From contig NZ_SOHM01000047.1 in assembly GCF_004403945.1 (NCBI RefSeq), forward strand, positions 1-64,000: DNA of 64,000 bases, given 5' to 3'. This document shows positions 1 through 6,310 of this stretch, piece by piece (position 1 is the stretch's first letter; each line of letters begins with the position of its first letter). The notes below the pieces were generated by a model. That model worked only from the letters and a program-made list of their open reading frames with translations. It did no database searches and had not been told where the DNA came from. The translations under genes were made by a program, and so were the position numbers. The DNA is from Cryobacterium lactosi. Lineage in GTDB: Bacteria > Actinomycetota > Actinomycetes > Actinomycetales > Microbacteriaceae.

Positions 1-317
1 GCGCGGCCCGCGGCGGCCAGGATGCTGTGCTGCGCCCGCTCGGTCTCGGCCTGAGCCCGCGCTCGGCGGGACAGCCGCGACCGGGCTGCCTCGACCGGCG
101 TCGCCCGATGCGAGGGCTCCGCCCCGGCGGCCGGCTCGGTCCGTGGCGGCCAGGCGTCGGCGGTTGGCGATGCCCGCTCGGGTGCAGCCGACGGCCCGGC
201 CGGCAGCAGGTAGTCCCACACCGACACCGGCGACACCCCGGCGGCCAGCAGCACCGCGAGCCGCTCGGCCACCCGGGCCACCTCCTCGATCGGCAAGATC
301 TGTGGCGGACGGCTCAT
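1..317 (-). CDS. tadB: TadB-like pilus assembly membrane protein (partial, N-terminus only)
   Basis: An open frame begins with ATG at 317 and runs off the left end of the window without a stop (105 codons seen). The ATG overlaps the tadA stop as ATGA, so the two genes are translationally coupled. The visible peptide starts MSRPPQILPIEEVARVAERL, then an LLAAGVSPVSVWDYL stretch, then a Pro/Ala/Arg-rich linker ending in QHSILAAAGR. An N-terminal helix of this kind ahead of a linker fits GspF/TadB-family inner-membrane proteins of actinobacterial Flp pili, which directly follow tadA. The function call rests mainly on position; no transmembrane segment lies in the visible part. Confidence 0.6.
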   Translation of the reverse strand, partial: MSRPPQILPIEEVARVAERLAVLLAAGVSPVSVWDYLLPAGPSAAPERASPTADAWPPRTEPAAGAEPSHRATPVEAARSRLSRRARAQAETERAQHSILAAAGR

Positions 318-1450
318 GCGGGCACCGTGCTGAGCCGGTCGGCCGAGTCGAGCACGAACCGGCCCACCTGCGCGAGCCGCCGCAGTCCCCCGCGCCGTTC
401 CAGGTGCAGCACCAGATTGATCGCACTCACGGTCTGCCGAGCGACCGCCGCTGGGCTCATACCGGCGAGGGCACCGAGCGCCTCGAGCCGGGCGGGCACG
501 TCGGCCAGCGAGTTGGCGTGCAGGGTGCCGGCCCCGCCGTCGTGGCCGGTGTTCAGCGCGGCCAGCAGCTCGCGGATCTCCACACCCCGGCACTCGCCGA
601 GCACCAGCCGGTCCGGGCGCATCCGCAGGGCCTCACGCAGCAGGCTGTCCAGGCCGATACGGCCGGCGCCCTCAAGATTGGCCTGGCGGGATTCCAGGGC
701 CACGACGTGCGGGTGCGCGATGCGCAGCTCCGCGACGTCCTCGATGGCCACGATGCGCTCGGCCGCGGGCGCCTCGCCCAGCAGCGCGGCGAGCAGGGTG
801 GTCTTGCCGCTGCCGGCGGCGCCGGTGACCAGCACGTTCTCCCGGTTGTGCACCGCCGCGCGCAGCCGGCCGAGTTGGGCGGACCGGGCCTCCCCCTGGC
901 CGAACAGGCCGCCGGCCGCGAGCGCGTCGAGGCTGAGGCGTTCGGCCCGCGGCAACCGGATCGACAGCAGCGTGCCCGTGCTCGACACCGGCGGCAGCAC
1001 GGCGTGCACCCGGATGCCGTCGGCCAGCCGCACGTCGACGCAGGGGCTGGCTTCGTCGATGTGCCGGCCGCCAAGGGCGATCAGCCGAACCGCCAGGTCC
1101 CGGATGCCGCGCTCGTCGCTGCGCCAGTCCGGCGCGGGCACCAATCCGTGACCGGCGTCCAGCCAGAGGCCGGCATCGCCGTTGACGAAGAGGTCGGTGA
1201 CGGCGGGGTCGCGGGCGAATCGGCTGAGCGGGCCGAGCAGCGAGAGGTCGGTACGCGAGGGCGCGACCGGAGGCCGAGCGTGGCCCGGGGCGGGGTCGCG
1301 GATGTCGAGGTCGCGCGCACGGTCGAGGTCGGGGCCACGCGCACGGCCGAGGTCGGTGCCGCGGAGCGGGTCCGGATGCGGATCGGTGCTGACGATGAGG
1401 GTGCTGGGCCGGTTGAGGAAGGATGGCACCGCGACGTAGGGCTCTGGCAT
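314..1450 (-). CDS. tadA: TadA/CpaF-type pilus assembly or secretion ATPase
   Basis: 378-residue P-loop ATPase of the VirB11/CpaF family, the cytoplasmic motor of Tad (Flp) pili. Walker A GAAGSGKTT is at about residues 210-218, an acidic-box segment IEDVAEL near 235, and the Walker B region RPDRLVLGECRG near 280; His-box-type residues follow at HDGGAGTLHANS. Residues 1-65 are Arg/Asp/Pro-rich and low in complexity, unlike the family core, so translation might begin later; however a TAGCGT box lies exactly 6 nt before this ATG, fitting a leaderless mRNA. No ssd/cpaE gene precedes it, although that gene usually sits upstream in actinobacterial tad operons; instead a 720-bp gene-free stretch follows. 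Downstream it overlaps tadB by 4 bp. Confidence 0.88.
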   Translation of the reverse strand: MPEPYVAVPSFLNRPSTLIVSTDPHPDPLRGTDLGRARGPDLDRARDLDIRDPAPGHARPPVAPSRTDLSLLGPLSRFARDPAVTDLFVNGDAGLWLDAGHGLVPAPDWRSDERGIRDLAVRLIALGGRHIDEASPCVDVRLADGIRVHAVLPPVSSTGTLLSIRLPRAERLSLDALAAGGLFGQGEARSAQLGRLRAAVHNRENVLVTGAAGSGKTTLLAALLGEAPAAERIVAIEDVAELRIAHPHVVALESRQANLEGAGRIGLDSLLREALRMRPDRLVLGECRGVEIRELLAALNTGHDGGAGTLHANSLADVPARLEALGALAGMSPAAVARQTVSAINLVLHLERRGGLRRLAQVGRFVLDSADRLSTVPA

Positions 1451-1456
1451 GCGGGC

Positions 1457-1462
1457 ACGCTA
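1457..1462 (-). promoter_or_regulatory. -10 box TAGCGT of a putative leaderless tadA transcript
   Basis: Reading on the minus strand, TAGCGT is followed by six bases and then the tadA ATG. The same spacing recurs at many genes in this window. No convincing -35 hexamer is visible. Inference from spacing only. Confidence 0.4.
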
Positions 1463-1645
1463 CCGTCGGGCGCACTGGGGTGCGGGCGGCATCCGTTTTG
1501 GTGCGGTGTCGCCCTCGCCGGGCGGCTGTGGAGGAGCGGCTACAGCGTCGTGTTCTCAGCCAGCTGCTCTCATTCACCCGAGGAGGCGGTCGTATGGTCG
1601 CCTCAGCACCACGAAGCACCCACAGCGGAGCCCGGAGCCCGATAC

Positions 1646-1711
1646 AACTGTTGCCCGACCGGACTTCTGCGCCCGGTATGCGGGGCGCAGATGTCCGAAC
1701 GGGCAACAGTT
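1646..1711. repeat. 66-bp imperfect palindrome
   Basis: Outer arms AACTGTTGCCCG and CGGGCAACAGTT pair perfectly over 12 bp; the inner arms pair with three mismatches in total over about 28 bp, leaving a loop of about 10 bases around 1674-1683. It lies in the gene-free stretch between tadA and acs. It matches the other palindromes of this window in size but not in sequence. It may be a REP/MITE-like element or an operator. Confidence 0.6.
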
Positions 1712-1836
1712 TGCCTGGAGGGCTCATACAGCGGTGATGCGGTACAGCTGGTCACACAGGTGCCCGGTTCGCATGGGGGATGCGAGAGCCGCGCGGGGAA
1801 AGCACGGGTGCCGTTGAGAGACACCGGACGTGCCGT

Positions 1837-1880
1837 TAAAAGAAGGGGGGCGGCACCTATTGGGGGGAACAGGTGCCGCC
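1837..1880 (-). terminator. GC-rich hairpin with short T-rich tail (minus strand), function unsure
   Basis: GGCGGCACCT (1849-1858) pairs perfectly with AGGTGCCGCC (1871-1880). On the minus strand the stem is followed by CCCC and then TTCTTTT, which looks like an intrinsic terminator, but no gene on that strand lies within 300 bp upstream of it. The loop contains ATTGGGGGGAAC, repeated exactly at 1895-1906, so an operator or an mRNA leader element is also possible. Confidence 0.3.
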
Positions 1881-2171
1881 TCGGCAGTGCATTGATTGGG
1901 GGGAACCAACGCACCACAGGTCAAAACTTTCGTTCAGACATTGATAAGCATACTTGGGAAAATCAGATGTGCAAGTCCTCTGGGTCCCCCTAAATGAGGA
2001 CATAAAAAGAAGCCCCCGTGAGAACCGTTTTTCGAAAATATCCCGGGCAGAAATTCGTTGTTTCTTCCGTGAGCAATTGCCCTCGAAACGGCTGGGTGTG
2101 CCGTGTAGGGTTCAGGGACGGGGCCGCCGCGGCGCCCCACACCGCCTGAACTCGCAAAGGAGCGAACCATC

Positions 2172-4133
2172 ATGAGCGTGCAAATCGACCATCTTCTCCA
2201 CGAATCCCGCCGATTCCCGCCCTCCCCAGAGTTCGCCGCGTCTTCGGTGGCCACCGAGTCGCTGTACACGGATGCCGCAGCAGATCGCCTTGGTTTCTGG
2301 GCCGAGCAGGCTCGCGACCTGCTGCACTGGCACAAGCCGTTCACCCGCACGCTGGACTGGACCAATCCTCCCTTCGCGAAATGGTTCGACGACGGCGAGC
2401 TCAACGTGGCGTACAACTGCCTCGACCGGCACGTGCTCGCCGGCAACGGCGACCGCATCGCGCTGCACTGGGAGGGCGAGCCGGGCGACTCCCGCGCGAT
2501 CAGCTACGCGCAGCTCACCACCGAGGTCAAGCGGGCCGCGAACGTGCTCCTCGGCCTCGGCGTGCGGGCCGGCGACCGGGTCGCCATCTACCTGCCGATG
2601 ATCCCCGAGGCGGTCGTGGCCATGCTCGCCGTCGCCCGGATCGGCGCCGTGCACTCGGTGATCTTCGGCGGCTTCAGCGCCGAGAGCCTGCGCTCCCGCA
2701 TCGACGACGCCGAAGCTGTAGTCGTGATCACCGCCGACGGCGGCTACCGCAAGGGCCGCGCCACCCCGCTCAAGCCCGCGGTCGACGCCGCCCTGGCCAG
2801 CGGCGACTCGAGCGTGCACACCGTGCTCGTCGTGGAACGCACCGGCGGCGACGTCGAGTGGAACGAACGCGACAAGTGGTGGCACGAGGAACTCGCCGGC
2901 GTCTCGGACGAGCACGAAGCCCAGCCGTTCCCGGCCGAGAACCCACTGTTCATCCTCTACACCTCCGGCACCACCGGTAAGCCCAAGGGGATCCTGCACA
3001 CCAGCGGCGGCTACCTCACCCAGGTGGCGTTCACGCACAAGAACGTCTTCGACCTCAAGCCCGAGAAGGACGTCTTCTGGTGCACCGCCGACGTGGGCTG
3101 GATCACCGGGCACAGCTACGTGGTCTACGGGCCGCTGGCCAACGGCGCCACCCAGGTGCTCTACGAAGGCACCCCCGACACCCCGCACCCCGGCCGGTGG
3201 TGGGAAATCATCGAGAAGTACAAGGTGAGCATCCTCTACACGGCGCCCACCGCCATCCGCACGTTCATGAAGATCGGCCGCCAGGAGCCGCAGAAGTTCG
3301 ACCTGACCAGCCTGCGCCTGCTCGGTTCGGTGGGCGAGCCGATCAACCCTGAGGCCTGGATGTGGTACCGCGAGGTGATCGGCAACCAGCTCACCCCGGT
3401 GGTGGACACCTGGTGGCAGACGGAGACCGGCGCGATCATGATCTCGGCGCTGCCCGGCCTCACCGAGGCCAAGCCGGGCGCGGCCCAGGTCGCCATCCCG
3501 GGTGTCTCCATCGACGTGATCGGCGAGGACGGCGAACACGTGGGGCACGGCAACGGCGGCCTACTCGTGGTGACCGAACCCTGGCCGTCGATGCTGCGCG
3601 GCATCTGGGGCGACCCGGAGCGGTACATCGAGACCTACTGGGAGAAATTCCAGGATGCCCCGAACGGTCCGCTGTACTTCGCCGGCGACGGCGCCCGGCT
3701 CGACCGTGACGGCGACATCTGGCTGCTCGGCCGGGTGGACGACGTGATGAACGTGTCCGGGCACCGGCTGTCCACGGCCGAGATCGAATCGTCGCTGGTG
3801 GCGCACGGCGTGGTCGCCGAGGCCGCGGTGGTGGGCGCGCACGACGACACCACCGGGCAGGCCGTCGTGGCGTTCGTGATCATCAAGTACAGCCAGACGG
3901 ATGCGGCGAGCCACGCCGACATCAGCGCCGTGCTGCGTGCCCACGTGACGTTGCAGATCGGGGCGATCGCCCGGCCGCGGGAGATCCACATCGTGACCGA
4001 GCTGCCCAAGACCCGCTCGGGCAAGATCATGCGGCGCTTGCTGCGGGACGTTGCGGAGGGCCGCGAGATCGGCGACACCACCACCCTCGCCGACACCTCG
4101 ATCATGCAGATCATCTCGGCGAGCATGCGCTAA
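2172..4133 (+). CDS. acsA: Acetyl-CoA synthetase (AMP-forming)
   Basis: 653 residues, the usual length of Acs. It activates acetate with ATP to acetyl-AMP and then to acetyl-CoA, in the cytoplasm. The ANL-superfamily phosphate-binding loop YTSGTTGKPKG is at about residues 262-272, the WWQTETG motif follows at about 415, the hinge region LGRVDDVMNVSGHR at about 518, and the C-terminal TRSGKIMRR at about 614-622 carries the lysine that protein acetyltransferases typically modify to switch Acs off. The start is set by AAAGGAG at 2157-2163, eight bases before ATG. The gene stands alone; it is followed after 7 bp by a palindromic repeat. Confidence 0.96.
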   Translation: MSVQIDHLLHESRRFPPSPEFAASSVATESLYTDAAADRLGFWAEQARDLLHWHKPFTRTLDWTNPPFAKWFDDGELNVAYNCLDRHVLAGNGDRIALHWEGEPGDSRAISYAQLTTEVKRAANVLLGLGVRAGDRVAIYLPMIPEAVVAMLAVARIGAVHSVIFGGFSAESLRSRIDDAEAVVVITADGGYRKGRATPLKPAVDAALASGDSSVHTVLVVERTGGDVEWNERDKWWHEELAGVSDEHEAQPFPAENPLFILYTSGTTGKPKGILHTSGGYLTQVAFTHKNVFDLKPEKDVFWCTADVGWITGHSYVVYGPLANGATQVLYEGTPDTPHPGRWWEIIEKYKVSILYTAPTAIRTFMKIGRQEPQKFDLTSLRLLGSVGEPINPEAWMWYREVIGNQLTPVVDTWWQTETGAIMISALPGLTEAKPGAAQVAIPGVSIDVIGEDGEHVGHGNGGLLVVTEPWPSMLRGIWGDPERYIETYWEKFQDAPNGPLYFAGDGARLDRDGDIWLLGRVDDVMNVSGHRLSTAEIESSLVAHGVVAEAAVVGAHDDTTGQAVVAFVIIKYSQTDAASHADISAVLRAHVTLQIGAIARPREIHIVTELPKTRSGKIMRRLLRDVAEGREIGDTTTLADTSIMQIISASMR

Positions 4134-4140
4134 CACCCTC

Positions 4141-4203
4141 TCGCGAACTGTGAGTTAAGCACCTTCCGGAGGCCCGGATAAGTGCTCAGCTCACAGTTCG
4201 CGG
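4141..4203. repeat. CGCGAACTGTGAG palindromic repeat, copy A
   Basis: About 63 bp immediately after the acs stop. The left arm TCGCGAACTGTGAGTTAAGC and its inverted counterpart ending at 4203 enclose a short variable centre. Outer arms are nearly identical to those at 5547-5611 and 59276-59340. Position at a gene's 3' end suggests a terminator-like or REP-like role. Confidence 0.8.
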
Positions 4204-4242
4204 ATGCGGGGGCGCTCGGAGGAAACGTTCACGAACGGCACC

Positions 4243-4248
4243 TACGGT
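4243..4248 (+). promoter_or_regulatory. -10 box TACGGT of a putative leaderless transcript
   Basis: TACGGT sits 7 nt before the ATG at 4256, and the ATG has no well-placed ribosome binding site. It supports 4256 rather than the in-frame GTG at 4247 as start. Confidence 0.35.
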
Positions 4249-4255
4249 GGGCGGA

Positions 4256-5542
4256 ATGTCTCGAGATATCTCCCGCGACCGCATGGTCGGGCTCGACGCC
4301 CTGCGCGGGGTTGCCGCCGTGATCGTGCTCGTGCACCACGTGTCGATGACCGCCCCGTCCATCTCGGCCGCGTACTCCTCGAGCGCGAACGTGGCGGTGT
4401 TCTCCCCCGCCTGGTGGGTCACCCTGTCGCCGCTGAAGATCCTCTTCGCCGGCCCGGAGTTCGTGCTGGTGTTCTTCGTGCTCAGCGGATTCGTGCTCGT
4501 GCTCAGCCCGCTGCGCCGCTTCCCGTGGGTGCGCCGGCCCGCGCCCGCCGCCGCCGGAGGCCCGGTCGGAGCCGCCTCCCCCGCAGCCGCCGCCTCAGCT
4601 TCCGCGCATCCGGCCGCCGCGGAGGCCCCGGCCGCGGGCTACGACTGGCTGGCCTACTACCCGCGCCGCATCGTGCGGCTGGCGATCCCCGTGTTCGTGT
4701 CGGTGGTCCTGGCCGCGCTGTGGATCCTGATCGTGCCGCGCACCGTGAACGGCGACGGCGGGGCGTGGATGGCGAAGCAGGGCAGCCCCGACCTCGGCCT
4801 CGGCAACCTGCTGCGCGAGGCCAGCATCGTGGGCTTCACCGGCCGCCCCGACGTCAACCCGCCGCTCTGGTCACTGGCGTGGGAGATGTGGTTCTCCCTG
4901 CTGCTGCCGGTCGGCGTGATCCTGGCCGTGGCCACCCGCCGGTGGACCCTGGCCTGGGTGGCGGTGCTGCTGGCCGTGTCCACCGCGGGGTACCTGCTCG
5001 GCATCGAACCGCTGATGTACCTGCCCGCGTTCGGCCTGGGCGCGCTGCTCGCCGCCAACCACGGTGCTCTCCTGGCCCGCACCACCCGGCTGGCCCGGCG
5101 CCGCGGCGGCACCCTGGTCTGCGCCGCGCTCACGGTTCTCGGGCCGGTGCTGCTCATCGGCTACTGGCTGCTGCGGCCGGCTCTCACCGAGCCGTGGAAC
5201 GATGTGGCGCTGGCCCTGCGGGTGCCGGGCGCGGCGCTGATCGTGGCATCCGTGGCGCTCTGGCCGCCGGTGCAGCGGATGCTCAGCGGCCGCCTTCTCG
5301 CCTGGCTCGGCACGATCAGCTTCAGCCTGTACCTCGTGCACTTCCCCGTCGTGGTGACCTTCGGGCAGATGTTCGGGCCGGAGCACTGGTGGTGGGGCGC
5401 ACTGATCTCGGTGCCGCTGAGCCTCGTGCTGGCCCAGCTGATGTACCGCTGGGTGGAGCGGCCCGCGCAGACGCTGGCCGGCCGGGTCGGGGCCGCGTTC
5501 TCGGCCGGGCATCCGCGGCCGGAGGGGGCACCCTCGGCGTAG
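4256..5542 (+). CDS. Acyltransferase-3 family membrane protein (OafA/YrhL type)
   Basis: About 428 residues with roughly ten hydrophobic segments. The N-terminus carries the family signature GLDALRGVAAVIVLVHHV, including the paired His residues expected in the active site, followed by FVLSGFVL. Such enzymes move acetyl or other acyl groups across the membrane onto surface glycans or lipids. An Ala/Pro-rich insertion of about 40 residues (near 98-140) breaks a cytoplasmic loop and looks like a spacer. A GTG three codons upstream is an alternative start. The last residues (ERPAQTLAGR) match the usual family end. The gene stands between two copies of the same palindromic repeat. The substrate cannot be told from sequence. 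Confidence 0.88.
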   Translation: MSRDISRDRMVGLDALRGVAAVIVLVHHVSMTAPSISAAYSSSANVAVFSPAWWVTLSPLKILFAGPEFVLVFFVLSGFVLVLSPLRRFPWVRRPAPAAAGGPVGAASPAAAASASAHPAAAEAPAAGYDWLAYYPRRIVRLAIPVFVSVVLAALWILIVPRTVNGDGGAWMAKQGSPDLGLGNLLREASIVGFTGRPDVNPPLWSLAWEMWFSLLLPVGVILAVATRRWTLAWVAVLLAVSTAGYLLGIEPLMYLPAFGLGALLAANHGALLARTTRLARRRGGTLVCAALTVLGPVLLIGYWLLRPALTEPWNDVALALRVPGAALIVASVALWPPVQRMLSGRLLAWLGTISFSLYLVHFPVVVTFGQMFGPEHWWWGALISVPLSLVLAQLMYRWVERPAQTLAGRVGAAFSAGHPRPEGAPSA

Positions 5543-5546
5543 AACG

Positions 5547-5611
5547 CTCGCGAACTGTGAGAAAAGCCCCAGAAATCCGAAGATTCTGGGGCTTAACTCA
5601 CAGTTCGCGAG
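5547..5611. repeat. CGCGAACTGTGAG palindromic repeat, copy B
   Basis: CTCGCGAACTGTGAG (from 5547) pairs with the reverse complement ending at 5611; the inner arms GCCCCAGAA/TTCTGGGGC extend the stem to about 28 bp around an 8-base loop. It lies between the converging ends of the acyltransferase and ridA and could terminate both transcripts. Confidence 0.85.
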
Positions 5612-5618
5612 ATGAGGC

Positions 5619-6089
5619 TTAGGCGAAGGAGACGATGAGCTCCACCTCGACGGGCGAGTCCAGCGGCAGCACGGCCACGCCCACGGCGGAGCGGGCGTGC
5701 ACGCCGATGGTGCCGAAGATCTCGCCGAGCACCTCGGAGGCGCCGTTGACCACACCGGGCTGGCCGGTGAAGTCGGGGGCGGATGCGACGAAGCCGGTGA
5801 CCTTGACCACCTGGGTGATCCGGTCCAGCGACCCAATCACGCTCTGGATGGCGGCGAGCGCGTTCAGCGCGCACTGCCGGGCGTACTCGCGCGCGTCGGC
5901 GGCCGGCACCAGGCCGTGGCCGTCACCGACCTTGCCCGTTGCGGGCAGCGCACCCGACACCATCGGCAGCTGGCCGGAGGTGTAGACCAGCGACCCGCTC
6001 ACAACGGCGGGCACGTACGAGGCCACCGGCGGCACGACCGACGGCAGATCGATGCCCAGTTCGGCCAGACGAGCCTCGATCTGTGACAT
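5619..6089 (-). CDS. RidA/YjgF-family enamine/imine deaminase-like protein
   Basis: 156 residues in the RidA fold, a cytoplasmic trimer that hydrolyses reactive enamines or imines in classical members. Visible features are SGSLVYTSGQLPM near the N-terminus and the C-terminal strand segment ending VEVELIVSFA. The classical RidA signature with a catalytic Arg is not obvious (RSAVGVAVLPLDSPVEVE), so this belongs to the longer YjgF subgroup of uncertain activity. AAGGAG lies 7 nt before the ATG at 6089 (an ATG at 6095 is too close to it). The start overlaps the end of the upstream DUF4177 gene, so both are one operon. Its placement beside ponA2-like and metallophosphoesterase genes matches the conserved actinobacterial ponA2 neighbourhood. 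Confidence 0.88.
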   Translation of the reverse strand: MSQIEARLAELGIDLPSVVPPVASYVPAVVSGSLVYTSGQLPMVSGALPATGKVGDGHGLVPAADAREYARQCALNALAAIQSVIGSLDRITQVVKVTGFVASAPDFTGQPGVVNGASEVLGEIFGTIGVHARSAVGVAVLPLDSPVEVELIVSFA

Positions 6090-6091
6090 GG

Positions 6092-6259
6092 TCATGCTCC
6101 TTCCGCGCCGGCGACCGGACGCTTGAGATAGGCGACGAGTCCACCCTCGGGGCCGGTGACGACCTGCACGAGTTCCCAGCCTTCCGACCCCCAGTTGTTG
6201 AGGATGGCGGCTGTGTTGTGGATCATCAGCGGGGTGGTGAGGTACTCCCAGGCAGTCAT
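6092..6259 (-). CDS. Small DUF4177-family protein
   Basis: 55 codons, ATG at 6259 to TGA at 6092. The peptide begins MTAWEYLTTPLMIHN and contains NNWGSEGWELVQVV, the typical DUF4177 core (aromatic WEYL, then G-x-EGWELV). A GGAG lies a few bases before the ATG. Its stop lies inside the ATG region of ridA (GCATGACCATG), which indicates translational coupling. Small DUF4177 genes next to ridA recur in Actinobacteria. The function of the family is unknown. Confidence 0.8.
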   Translation of the reverse strand: MTAWEYLTTPLMIHNTAAILNNWGSEGWELVQVVTGPEGGLVAYLKRPVAGAEGA

Positions 6260-6297
6260 AAGGCTCCGATTCAGGCGGTTTTTCAGGCTTTGTCCCT

Positions 6298-6303
6298 TAC
6301 GCT
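6298..6303 (+). promoter_or_regulatory. -10 box TACGCT of a putative leaderless PBP transcript
   Basis: TACGCT is 7 nt before the ATG at 6311, and no ribosome binding site is present. The paralogous gene at 9900 has TAAGCT at the same spacing. Confidence 0.45.
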
Positions 6304-6310
6304 CAATTGT

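Larger units (their letters stand above)
1451..2171. other. 720-bp gene-free stretch between tadA and acs
   Basis: No frame here has both a credible start and protein-like composition. It holds the palindrome at 1646-1711, the hairpin at 1837-1880, the direct repeat ATTGGGGGGAAC (1859-1870 and 1895-1906), an AT-richer part at about 1920-2090, and the nested inverted repeat 2111-2150 just before the acs ribosome binding site. TAGGGT at 2106-2111 is a possible -10 box for acs. The stretch may be a scar of lost tad genes. Confidence 0.5.

Noticed and set aside
314-1450. The ATPase as a type IV secretion (VirB11) component of a conjugative element
   Set aside because: The gene following it by 4-bp overlap looks like tadB, and no conjugation genes are visible; a Tad pilus is the simpler reading.
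1837-1906. Hairpin and ATTGGGGGGAAC repeats as a riboswitch
   Set aside because: No recognisable aptamer core, no gene directly downstream on a matching strand, and only one simple stem.
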